Source of the DNA: Micromonospora cremea
Lineage (GTDB): Bacteria > Actinomycetota > Actinomycetes > Mycobacteriales > Micromonosporaceae
Length of the DNA: 64,000 bases
Direction of reading: 5' to 3'
Assembly: GCF_900143515.1 (NCBI RefSeq)
Contig: NZ_FSQT01000001.1
Span: 1,364,001 to 1,428,000 of the forward strand
Under the pieces are notes generated by a model that searched no databases, was not told the DNA's origin, and was given only the letters and a program-made list of their open reading frames with translations. The position numbers were made by a program, and so were the translations under genes. Shown one piece after another: positions 50,895 to 58,206 of this stretch. Positions within the stretch are counted from its first letter, which is position 1, and each line of letters begins with the position of its first letter.

Positions 50895-51280
50895 ATGACC
50901 CACCGCCGCCCGGAGCCCGACCTGCTCGCATTCGCCGCCCGCTGGGCCGACCCGTCCGACTGGCCGAGTGGCGCTGCGCTTCGACCCCCACGAGCGCTGG
51001 TACGCCCGGCTGGCAGCCGACGCTGACCCGGCTGGTGCAGCTGCTCGGCGAGTTGGCCGAGGCGGGGGAGAGCCCGACTGCGCACAGTCGACGACGTTTC
51101 GCCGCGACCGGCTCCCACCGACAGCGCGGAGCCCGCCACCGGCGCGGACCAGGTGTGCATCCTGGCCGGCTCCCGGATGGTCCGCCGGGGCGACCAGGTC
51201 GTCCCGCTGACCCGCATCGAGTACGAGCTGCTGCTGTTCCTGGCCGAGCGGCCGGATCAACGTGGACCACCGCCGCTGAA
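50895..51280 (+). pseudogene. Composite pseudogene: cysteine-dioxygenase-like start and wHTH-regulator piece
   Basis: ATG 50895 opens LLAFAARWADPSDWPS, then a shift to a second frame gives ALRFDPHERWYARLAAD, the usual N-terminus of cysteine dioxygenases. A third frame continues LVQLLGELAEAGE. From 51145 a further frame reads ILAGSRMVRRGDQVVPLTRI and EYELLLFLAERP, matching the beginning of the wHTH domain in the next gene ([20 protein letters not shown]). At least two frameshifts and one junction are required, so no intact protein is made. Confidence 0.6.
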
Positions 51281-51541
51281 AATCCCTCGACTTTCAGGTC
51301 CACAGGCGGCGGAACGGGCCGCCGTGAACCGGGCGGGGACCCCCCGTATCGGGTTATCCGGACGGCTCTGCTGTAATCATCTGGCCTCGTACGCAGAGCG
51401 AGCACGCGGCTCCGATGTGTTCGTCAATTGTCACATTCATGCAACGCAGCCGCCTCTTGACCCTCGCCCGGGCGCCGGGAAGCATCGATGAAGCGGCGTC
51501 CCGGGCCGTGGGGGAGATACCCGGACCAGCCAAGGAGGACC

Positions 51542-52147
51542 ATGTCGGTCAGCCCCGCCTCGTCGCGCGCCGGATGGCATACGTCCCAACCCGCGGTGCC
51601 CGGTCGACCACCGGGCGGCCAGCGCCGCCCGGCGAACACCGCCGCGCCGGTGCTCACCGTGACGCTGTCCATCCCGCTGGCCTGCGAGGAGTCGCTGACA
51701 CCGCCCGCGCGCCGGCTGCTCGAGGCGGCCCGCGAGCTGCTGGAACGCGGCGAGGCCGTGATCACCAGCTCCGTCCCGGCCGAACGCCGTGCCGACCCGG
51801 TACCGGCCAACCGGTCGCCGGCCCGACCACTGAGCCCGACCATCCCCGCTCTGCACATCCTCGCCTCGTCCCGGTCGGTGCTGCGCGACGATGAGCCGCT
51901 GCCGCTGACCCGGCTGGAGTTCGATCTGCTGCTGCACCTGGTCGCGCATCCCCGCCGGGTCTTCACCCGGCTGCAACTGCTCAACGCCGTCTGGGGCTAC
52001 GAGCACGCCGGCGTCCGCACCGTCGACGTGCACGTTCGCCGGCTGCGCGGCAAGGTCGGCGTCGACGTTCCGCTGGTCACCACCGTCTACGGCGTGGGCT
52101 ACCGGCTGGCCGACGACGCCCGGGTCACCATCGACCGCACCGGCTGA
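51542..52147 (+). CDS. OmpR-type winged-helix transcriptional regulator without receiver domain
   Basis: 201 residues from ATG 51542, which follows AAGGAGGACC. Residues 105-195 form an OmpR/PhoB effector domain: [40 protein letters not shown] and RRLRGKVG, with [11 protein letters not shown]. The first 100 residues are not a response-regulator receiver (no acidic pocket or phospho-Asp). It is therefore an atypical, phosphorylation-independent regulator. The preceding 261 bp (51281-51541) contain no gene but an AT-rich patch near 51420, likely its promoter. Confidence 0.88.
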   Translation: MSVSPASSRAGWHTSQPAVPGRPPGGQRRPANTAAPVLTVTLSIPLACEESLTPPARRLLEAARELLERGEAVITSSVPAERRADPVPANRSPARPLSPTIPALHILASSRSVLRDDEPLPLTRLEFDLLLHLVAHPRRVFTRLQLLNAVWGYEHAGVRTVDVHVRRLRGKVGVDVPLVTTVYGVGYRLADDARVTIDRTG

Positions 52148-52188
52148 CCGGCGCCACCGCCCCGCGCGGCCCGGGGCAGGATGGTCCG

Positions 52189-52851
52189 GTGCGCATCCGC
52201 CCCATCTCGCCCGACCTGCTCGTCACCGAGCTGACCGGCCGGCTGGCCGACGCCGCGGCCCGCGCCGCGAACGCCGCCGCCGGGCCCGCGCGCCTGCGCG
52301 TGGCGGTGGACGGCGCCCCCGCTGGCGGCCCGGACGAGCTGGCTGCCGCGCTGGTCGAACCGTTGCGCGCCCGGGGCCGCCCGGTGCTGCACGTACGCGC
52401 CACCGACTTCCTCCGCCCCGCGTCGCTGCGCTTCGAGCTCGGCCGGACCAACCCGGACGCCTACTACGAGGGCTGGGTGGACGAGGCCGGGTTGCGTCGG
52501 GAGGTGCTCGACCCGGCCGGCCCCGGCGGCACCGGACGGCTGCTCCCCTCGCTCTGGGACGCCACCGCCGACCGGGCCAGCCGCGCCCGCTACGTCGACC
52601 TGCCACCGGGCGGTGTGGTCCTGGTCAGCGGCGCGCTGCTGCTCGGCGGCGGCCTTCCCTTCGACGTCACCGTCCACCTGGAGCTGTCCGCGGCGGCGCT
52701 GCGCCGGCGTACCGAACCGGCCCTGGACTGGACCCTGCCGGCCTTCGACAGGTACGCCGAGGAGGTCGTCCCGGCCAGCTTCGCCGACGTGGTGGTGCGG
52801 GCCGACGACCCCCGCCACCCGGCGCTCGTGGAGCCCGACTCCGACGCCTGA
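52189..52851 (+). CDS. Uridine-kinase-like protein with a degenerate P-loop
   Basis: 220 residues from GTG 52189. The overall layout matches actinobacterial uridine kinases (LRVAVDGAPAGGPDELAAAL at the P-loop position; RPVLHVRATDFLRPASLRFE; TNPDAYYEGWVDEAGLRREV; LPPGGVVLVSGALLLGG). The P-loop lacks the lysine and Ser/Thr of GxxxxGKS/T, having GGPDE instead, so ATP binding may be lost or altered. A catalytically dead or repurposed kinase fold is inferred. Confidence 0.8.
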   Translation: MRIRPISPDLLVTELTGRLADAAARAANAAAGPARLRVAVDGAPAGGPDELAAALVEPLRARGRPVLHVRATDFLRPASLRFELGRTNPDAYYEGWVDEAGLRREVLDPAGPGGTGRLLPSLWDATADRASRARYVDLPPGGVVLVSGALLLGGGLPFDVTVHLELSAAALRRRTEPALDWTLPAFDRYAEEVVPASFADVVVRADDPRHPALVEPDSDA

Positions 52852-53013
52852 CAACCGCCGAAAATTCGCCGGTTTGATCGACTGCCCCGGCGGGTACTCG
52901 CCCGGCTCACAGAGCGCGGGTGACCGCCCGCGCAACAGATGCGACCGTGACCGGGGCCAGGTGCCGCCGGCTTCCCGGTTCACCTTGACCAGGCCCAGGA
53001 AAGGCAGGCAGCG

Positions 53014-53412
53014 ATGCTCGTCCACGACACGGTCGGTACGGGCCGTTCCCAGGCGGAGACCGATGAGATCCGGCGCTCCCTCCAGGCGCGCTACGACGAG
53101 CTGTCCGCGGAGTATGAGCAGGCCGTGCTGCAGAGCCAGGTGCTGCGGCTGGTGGAGGTCGGTGACACCGCAGGTGACGACCAGGCCGACAGCGGCACCA
53201 AGACGGCCGAGCGTGACACCGCGCAGTCCCTGTTGCGCACCATCCTCGACCGCCGCACCCAGTACGAGCACGCCCTCGCCCGGCTCGCGGAGGGCACCTA
53301 CGGCTGGTGTGAAGGCTGCTCGGCGGCGATCCCGGTGGAACGGCTGGAGATCTTCCCGTCCGCCACCACCTGCGTGACCTGCAAGCAGACCCGCGAGCGG
53401 CGAGCGGCCTGA
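53014..53412 (+). CDS. DksA/TraR-type zinc-finger protein
   Basis: 132 residues. A coiled-coil N-terminal half (QAETDEIRRSLQARYDELSA, EYEQAVLQSQVLRLVE, GTKTAERDTAQSLLRTI) precedes the four-cysteine zinc finger GWCEGCSAAI...CVTCKQ. DksA-type proteins insert the coiled coil into the RNA polymerase secondary channel to modulate initiation. ATG 53014 follows GGAAAGGCAGGCAGCG. The coiled-coil tip lacks the DxxDxA of enteric DksA (GDDQADSG occurs), as in actinobacterial relatives. Confidence 0.92.
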   Translation: MLVHDTVGTGRSQAETDEIRRSLQARYDELSAEYEQAVLQSQVLRLVEVGDTAGDDQADSGTKTAERDTAQSLLRTILDRRTQYEHALARLAEGTYGWCEGCSAAIPVERLEIFPSATTCVTCKQTRERRAA

Positions 53413-53460
53413 GAGCTGTCAGCGGTTGCCGGTCGGTCCACGACACGATGGACTCCACCC

Positions 53461-54333
53461 ATGGGTGACATTCTCGTGGGCACCGCGTCCTGGACCGACC
53501 GCACGCTGCTGGACTCGGGCTGGTATCCGCAGACCGCGGACACGCCGGAGAAGCGGCTGGCGTACTACGCCCGGCAGTTTCCGCTGGTCGAGGTGGACGC
53601 CACCTACTACTCGCCGCCCGCCGAGGCGACCGCACGGCTCTGGGCCGAGCGCACCCCGGCCGGCTTCACCTTCAACATCAAGGCGTTCAGCCTGCTGACC
53701 GGCCATCCGACCCGGGTCAGCGCGCTCTACAAGGACCTGCGCCCGGAGACCGACAAGAAGAACGTCTACCCCGACGACCTGCCCGCGCAGGCGTACGAGG
53801 AGGTGTGGACGCGCTTCCTGTCCGCGCTGGATCCGCTGATCGAGGCGGGCAAGTTGGGAGCGCTGCTGTTCCAGTTCCCGCCCTGGTTCACCATCAAGCG
53901 GGACAACAAGCAGTACCTGCTGGAGGTGGCGAAGCGCTGCGCGCCGCTGCGGCCGGTCTACGAGTTCCGACACGCCTCCTGGTTCGACGGCGCCAACGCC
54001 GACGAGACGCTCGCCTTCCTGCGGGAGCACCGGCTGCCGTACGTCTGCGTGGACATGCCGCAGGGGCATCGCTCGTCGTTGCCCCCGGTGCTGGCCGCGA
54101 CCGCGGACCTCGCCGTGGTGCGCTTCCACGGCCACAGCGACAAGTGGACCAGCAAGGACATCCACGAGAAGTTCGGCTACCACTACTCCAAGCGGGAGCT
54201 GGCCGACTGGGCGCCGAAGCTGCGCGAGCTGGCCGACGAGGCCGGGCAGACGCACGTGCTCATGAACAACTGCTACCGCGACTACGCGCAGACGAACGCG
54301 AAGACCCTGGCCGGGCTGCTCGGCACGGCCTGA
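53461..54333 (+). CDS. DUF72-family TIM-barrel protein (first copy)
   Basis: 290 residues. Starts ILVGTASWTDRTLLDSGWYP; LVEVDATYYSPPAEATARLW, FTFNIKAFSLLTGHPTRV, LGALLFQFPPWFTI, YVCVDMPQG and HVLMNNCYRDYAQTNAKTLA follow in the usual order. The fold is a TIM barrel related to endonuclease IV-like enzymes; the activity is unknown. It carries an insert (PETDKKNVYPDDLPAQAY) relative to the second copy encoded at 55095-55883. Confidence 0.9.
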   Translation: MGDILVGTASWTDRTLLDSGWYPQTADTPEKRLAYYARQFPLVEVDATYYSPPAEATARLWAERTPAGFTFNIKAFSLLTGHPTRVSALYKDLRPETDKKNVYPDDLPAQAYEEVWTRFLSALDPLIEAGKLGALLFQFPPWFTIKRDNKQYLLEVAKRCAPLRPVYEFRHASWFDGANADETLAFLREHRLPYVCVDMPQGHRSSLPPVLAATADLAVVRFHGHSDKWTSKDIHEKFGYHYSKRELADWAPKLRELADEAGQTHVLMNNCYRDYAQTNAKTLAGLLGTA

Positions 54334-54453
54334 CCGGCGTCGGCCGGCTCACCCTTTCCGGGTGGGGCCGGGTCACCCACCGGACGGGCAGGCTGGCAGG
54401 TGCGTGCGGTCGTGACGGCGACCGGCGCCGGAGACGACACGGAGGTGACGGGA

Positions 54454-54639
54454 ATGACGGTTCGACTGGTGGCGGATAGACGGCGTGGCGCCGTCCTGCA
54501 CGTGGTCGGTACGGCCGACAACGCCCGGCGCGCGCCGCAGGGCAGCCCGATACGGGCCCGACGCGGCCCGGCGGGGCCGCCGCGGCGCAACGACTACCAA
54601 CGGTGGGACACCGCGGAACGGGGGTCGACCGATGGCTGA
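54454..54639 (+). CDS. Small basic hypothetical protein
   Basis: 61 residues from ATG 54454, behind GGAGGTGACGGGA. VRLVADRRRGAVLHVVGTAD is followed by an Arg/Pro-rich tail. Its stop overlaps the DUF2267 start by eight bases, supporting it as a real coupled gene; an upstream GTG at 54400 would add 18 residues. No family is recognised. Confidence 0.5.
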   Translation: MTVRLVADRRRGAVLHVVGTADNARRAPQGSPIRARRGPAGPPRRNDYQRWDTAERGSTDG

Positions 54640-55060
54640 CACGATGATTTCGGCGTTCGAGTCCTCGCTGGACAAAACGAACCTCATCCTCAAGGACATC
54701 GAGGACGCCTACGGCTGGCCGAAGGACAGACGCAACCAGTCGTACGCGGCGTTGCGTACGGTGCTGCACCTGCTGCGGGACCGGCTGCCGGTGAATGAGA
54801 GCGTGGAGTTTGCCCAGCAGCTGCCGATCCTGGTCCGGGGGATCTACTTCGACGGCTGGAACCCCTCGGACGTCCCGATCAGGCTCAACCGGGACGACTT
54901 CCTCTACGAGGTGCGCCAGGGTTTCCCGTACGATGTGGAGGGCGGTGCCGAGCGGGTGACGCAGGTGGTGCTCGACACTCTGCGCCGACACGTCACCCAG
55001 GGCGAGTGGCAGGACGTCAAGGACACCATGCCCAAGGACCTGGCCCGGATGCTGCCCTGA
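54632..55060 (+). CDS. DUF2267-family protein (second copy)
   Basis: 142 residues from ATG 54632. KTNLILKDIEDAYGWPKDRR, YAALRTVLHLLRDRLPVNES, FAQQLPILVRGIYFDGW and FLYEVRQGFPYDVEGGAERV match the DUF2267 pattern more closely than the first copy. It is a soluble helical protein; function unknown. It sits between two DUF72 genes, the second on the other strand, and is followed by a strong terminator. Confidence 0.92.
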   Translation: MADTMISAFESSLDKTNLILKDIEDAYGWPKDRRNQSYAALRTVLHLLRDRLPVNESVEFAQQLPILVRGIYFDGWNPSDVPIRLNRDDFLYEVRQGFPYDVEGGAERVTQVVLDTLRRHVTQGEWQDVKDTMPKDLARMLP

Positions 55061-55065
55061 CGCTG

Positions 55066-55097
55066 TGAGCCCGTCCGACGGTCGTCGGACGGGCTCA
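55066..55097. terminator. Bidirectional terminator hairpin
   Basis: TGAGCCCGTCCGAC and its exact complement form a 14-bp stem with a GGTC loop six bases after the DUF2267 stop. The right arm includes the stop codon of the convergent DUF72 gene, so one element serves both. Confidence 0.85.
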
Positions 55098-55883
55098 GCC
55101 GTCGGGGGCGGCCACCGCCTCCGCTGGCGGTGCGGACGGCACCCGGGACACCGGGTGACCGGCCCGCCGGGCCAGCGCGGCGAACGCGACGGCGTCCACG
55201 ATGGCGGCGCCGCCAGGGTCGTTGTTGAAGTAGACGTACGCCGGCTCGTCGGCGCCGAAGGCGTCGGCCAGCCGGCGCACCCATGAGGCGAGCGCGGTGC
55301 GACCGTACCGGGGCCAGGGCCGTGCCCGCCCCTCGTGCAGCCGCAGGTAGCCGAAGTCGGTGGTGCGCCAGCGCGGGGCGACCGGGCGACCCAGCCGATC
55401 CGCCCAGACCAGCGCCGCCCGCCGGCGTTCCAGCACCAGGCGGGTGGCGTCGGTCCACCACGAGGGGTGCCGCGGCTCCACCGCCACCCGCACCTCGGCC
55501 GGAAACAACCGCAGCGTCGCGTCGAGCGCGTCGACGTTCGCGGGCAGGTTCGGTGGCAGTTGAAGCAGCACCGGGCCGAGCCGGTCACCGAGCGCGGTCG
55601 CCCGGCCGAGGAACCGGGCCACCGGCTCCGCCGGGTCACGCAGTCGCTTGATGTGGGTCAGGTAGCGGCTCATCTTGACCGCCACGCAGAAATCCGCCGG
55701 GGTTCGCGCCCGCCAGGCAGCGAAGGTGTCCCGCTCGGGCAGCCGGTAGAAGGCATTGTTGACCTCGACGGTTGCGAACCCGGCCGCGAAGTGCTCCAGC
55801 CAGAGCCGCTGCGGCAGCCGCTCGGGATAGAAGCGGCCGCGCCAGTCCCGGTACTGCCAGCCGGACGTGCCCACCAGGATCAC
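55095..55883 (-). CDS. DUF72-family TIM-barrel protein (second copy)
   Basis: 262 residues from GTG 55883. The order ILVGTSGWQYRDWRGRFYPE, ATVEVNNAFYRLPERDTFAA, FCVAVKMSRYLTHIKRL, LGPVLLQLPPNL, AEVRVAVEPRHPSWWTD and PAYVYFNNDPGGAAI is characteristic and closer to the standard DUF72 type than the copy at 53461-54333. Activity unknown. The large frame extending to 56795 on this strand is antisense to other genes. Confidence 0.9.
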   Translation of the reverse strand: MILVGTSGWQYRDWRGRFYPERLPQRLWLEHFAAGFATVEVNNAFYRLPERDTFAAWRARTPADFCVAVKMSRYLTHIKRLRDPAEPVARFLGRATALGDRLGPVLLQLPPNLPANVDALDATLRLFPAEVRVAVEPRHPSWWTDATRLVLERRRAALVWADRLGRPVAPRWRTTDFGYLRLHEGRARPWPRYGRTALASWVRRLADAFGADEPAYVYFNNDPGGAAIVDAVAFAALARRAGHPVSRVPSAPPAEAVAAPDG

Positions 55884-56033
55884 CCGTCCATCCTGGCACC
55901 GACCTGCGCCCCGGTGAACCGCCCGTGTCGCCCCGGTTCGGCGTCTACGGTTAGAGAAGATCGCGCGTGGGGTACCACCCGCAGCACGACGGACCCCGGC
56001 GTACGGCGGGGCGGCACACCCGAGGGAGCACCG

Positions 56034-56324
56034 ATGGCACTCAACGATGACGACATGCAGACCACCGGCGGCGGCGGTGCCGAGGGCCCGGCCGACGGTG
56101 GCGCGACCCCCGGCCAGCAGGACGGCGGCGCCGACGGTGGTGCCGACCGCGGTGCCGAGCGGGGCGCCGACCGTGGCGCCGACCGGGGCGCCGAGGGCCC
56201 GGCCGACGGCGGTGCGACGCCCGGCCAGCAGGACGGTGGCGCCGACGGTGGCGCGGAGGGCCCCGCCGACGGCGGTGCGACCCCGGGCCAGCAGGACGGT
56301 GGCGCCGACGGCAGCGCCCGGTGA
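56034..56324 (+). CDS. Asp/Gly/Ala-rich repeat peptide, candidate modified-peptide precursor
   Basis: 96 residues from ATG 56034, with CGAGGGAGCACC as ribosome site. The N-terminus MALNDDDMQTTGGG is followed by three copies of the unit AEGPADGGATPGQQDGGADG; between the first and second copies lies a run of GAD/ER repeats (GADRGAERGADRGADRG). There is no hydrophobic core, so the chain is disordered. Ten bases after its stop the JmjC-like oxygenase gene begins. I infer that the peptide is the substrate or partner of that enzyme. The repeats are also close to perfect at DNA level, indicating recent expansion. Confidence 0.75.
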   Translation: MALNDDDMQTTGGGGAEGPADGGATPGQQDGGADGGADRGAERGADRGADRGAEGPADGGATPGQQDGGADGGAEGPADGGATPGQQDGGADGSAR

Positions 56325-56334
56325 CGGCAGCGCC

Positions 56335-57609
56335 ATGACGCATCTCGACCCGCCGGGCGGCCACGGTCGCCCGGCGGTTCCGTCCGTACGCGCCTCCGCT
56401 GCGCTGGCCCGCTGCGTCTCGGTCGAACCGGCGAAGTTCGCCGCCGCGCACTGGGGACACACCCCGCTGCTGTCCCGCGCCGCCGAACTGCCCGACCCGT
56501 CGGGCTTCACCGACCTGTTCAGCCCCGCCGACGCCGACGAGCTGCTCAGTCGTCGCGGACTGCGTACCCCGTTCCTGCGCGTCGCCAGCGACGGGCAGCT
56601 CGTCCCGGCGGCCCGCTGGACCGGCGGCGGCGGGGCCGGCGCGGAGATCGCCGACCAGGTGCTCGACGAGCGGGTCCTGGAGCAGTACGCAGCCGGTGCC
56701 ACGCTGGTGCTGCAGGGCCTGCACCGGATCTGGCCACCGCTGATCGACTTCGTCCGTGACCTGGGCCTCGCGCTGAGCCAGCCGCTGCAGATCAACGCCT
56801 ACCTCACCCCCGCGGGCAGCCAGGGCTTCGCCACCCACTACGACACCCACGACGTCTTCGTGCTCCAGGTCGACGGTCGCAAGCACTGGCGGATCCACCC
56901 GCCGGTGCTGCCCGATCCGCTGGAGAAGCAGCCCTGGGGCGGCCGCGCCGACGAGATCAGCGCCACCGCTCAGGGCCCCGCCGCGCTGGACGTGGTGCTC
57001 GCCCCCGGCGACGCGCTGTACCTGCCGCGCGGCTGGCTGCACAGCGCGCAGGCGCAGGAGGCCAGCTCGCTGCACCTGACCGTGGGAATCCGCGCGCTGA
57101 CCCGTTACGCCCTGGTCGAGGAGCTGCTCGCCCTCGCCGCCGAGGACCAGCGGCTGCGGGCGAGCCTGCCGTTCGGCACCGACGTCGCCGACCCGGACGC
57201 CATCGAGCCGGAGCTGACCGAGACGGTGGAGGCGCTGCGGGACTGGCTGCTGGGCGCCGACCCGGAGGCCGTCGCGGCGCGACTGCGGCAGCGGGCCTGG
57301 CCCGCCGCCCGCCCGGCGCCGATCCGGCCGCTCGCCCAGGCCGGCGCGCTGGCCGCACTGGACGCCGACTCCCTGCTCACCCTGCGCCCGGGCCTGCGCT
57401 GGCAGCTCGTGCCGCACGGGCCGGACACGGTGGCGCTGCGGCTGTTCGACCGCACCATCACCCTGCCCGCCGAGTGTGAGCCGGCCGTCCGCGCCCTGCT
57501 CACCGGCGCGGTCACCCGGGTGGGTGACCTGCCCGGGCTGCCCGACGACGCCGACCGGATCACCCTGGCCCGCCGGCTGCTCCGCGAGGCGGTCCTGGTC
57601 CCGCAGTGA
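56335..57609 (+). CDS. JmjC/cupin-type 2-oxoglutarate oxygenase-like protein
   Basis: 424 residues from ATG 56335. The JmjC fold is indicated by LSQPLQINAYLTPAGSQGFA, THYDTHDVFVLQVDGRKHWR (HxD iron ligands His/Asp, then the 2-oxoglutarate-side Lys) and APGDALYLPRGWLHSAQAQE (second His). A C-terminal winged-helix-like domain follows (ALVEELLALAAEDQRLRASL). This is the layout of ribosomal-oxygenase/YcfD-type protein hydroxylases. Family members hydroxylate His, Arg, Asn or Asp in proteins. Adjacent repeat peptide, rich in Asp, is the obvious candidate substrate. Confidence 0.88.
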   Translation: MTHLDPPGGHGRPAVPSVRASAALARCVSVEPAKFAAAHWGHTPLLSRAAELPDPSGFTDLFSPADADELLSRRGLRTPFLRVASDGQLVPAARWTGGGGAGAEIADQVLDERVLEQYAAGATLVLQGLHRIWPPLIDFVRDLGLALSQPLQINAYLTPAGSQGFATHYDTHDVFVLQVDGRKHWRIHPPVLPDPLEKQPWGGRADEISATAQGPAALDVVLAPGDALYLPRGWLHSAQAQEASSLHLTVGIRALTRYALVEELLALAAEDQRLRASLPFGTDVADPDAIEPELTETVEALRDWLLGADPEAVAARLRQRAWPAARPAPIRPLAQAGALAALDADSLLTLRPGLRWQLVPHGPDTVALRLFDRTITLPAECEPAVRALLTGAVTRVGDLPGLPDDADRITLARRLLREAVLVPQ

Positions 57610-57658
57610 GCACACCGGGCCCCGGAGGTGGGCGCGACTGCGACCGAAGCCGTCGTGC

Positions 57659-58168
57659 CTAGCCGGCCCTGACCAGCTCGATCCGGAGGGTGTTCGTGAT
57701 CTCGTCGGTCAGCTCACCCTCCACGCCGACGGAGATCGTGCCCTCGTCGGTGACGCCGAACACGAGTTCCACCGTTGCGGTCTCAAGCACCAACGGGTCG
57801 TCACCGTCGGTGCCGGCGGCGACCGCCGCGCGGATCGTGGTGATCGCCTCGACGAGGGTCTCCTCGACGGCGCTGTCGCGCAGCTCGTACCGGTCCTGAA
57901 GGTCCTCGGCGACGAGGGTGACGTCGATCGTGTGGGTCTTCTGCCGGGAGTGGCTGCCGCCCACCTTCACCTTCCAGCCGATCACCGGGACCCGGAAGTC
58001 CAGGCCACCGCCCAGCTTCGTGGTGACGACCGCGCTGAGGATCAGCTGCACCGACCCGACCCGCAGATCACGCCCCGCGTCGGCCGTCGAGATGCGGGCC
58101 TTCCTCACCGCCTTCTTGACCGCCGACACGAGTTCCTCGACGGGCACGCTGTAGTCGATCACGTCCAT
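57659..58168 (-). CDS. Trypco2-family protein (trypsin-co-occurring domain 2)
   Basis: 169 residues from ATG 58168. IDYSVPVEELVSAVKKAVRK, then LRVGSVQLILSAVVTTKLGG, and a beta-rich tail (ETATVELVFGVTDEGTISVG). The trypco domains were described as small partners of trypsin-like or caspase-like effectors in multi-domain conflict systems. Here the gene starts 38 bp after the stop of the TIR-CHAT gene on the same strand, so they form one unit. The domain probably transmits or restrains effector activation; that is inference from published genomic associations. Confidence 0.8.
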   Translation of the reverse strand: MDVIDYSVPVEELVSAVKKAVRKARISTADAGRDLRVGSVQLILSAVVTTKLGGGLDFRVPVIGWKVKVGGSHSRQKTHTIDVTLVAEDLQDRYELRDSAVEETLVEAITTIRAAVAAGTDGDDPLVLETATVELVFGVTDEGTISVGVEGELTDEITNTLRIELVRAG

Positions 58169-58206
58169 GCCGCAATTGCCCTTCTGCGAGTTGAGCTGCC
58201 GCCGGT

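Noticed and set aside
56034..56324. Regular DNA repeats that might be read as a CRISPR array
   Set aside because: The repeat is coding, in frame, with no unique spacers; the unit is a peptide repeat within one ORF.
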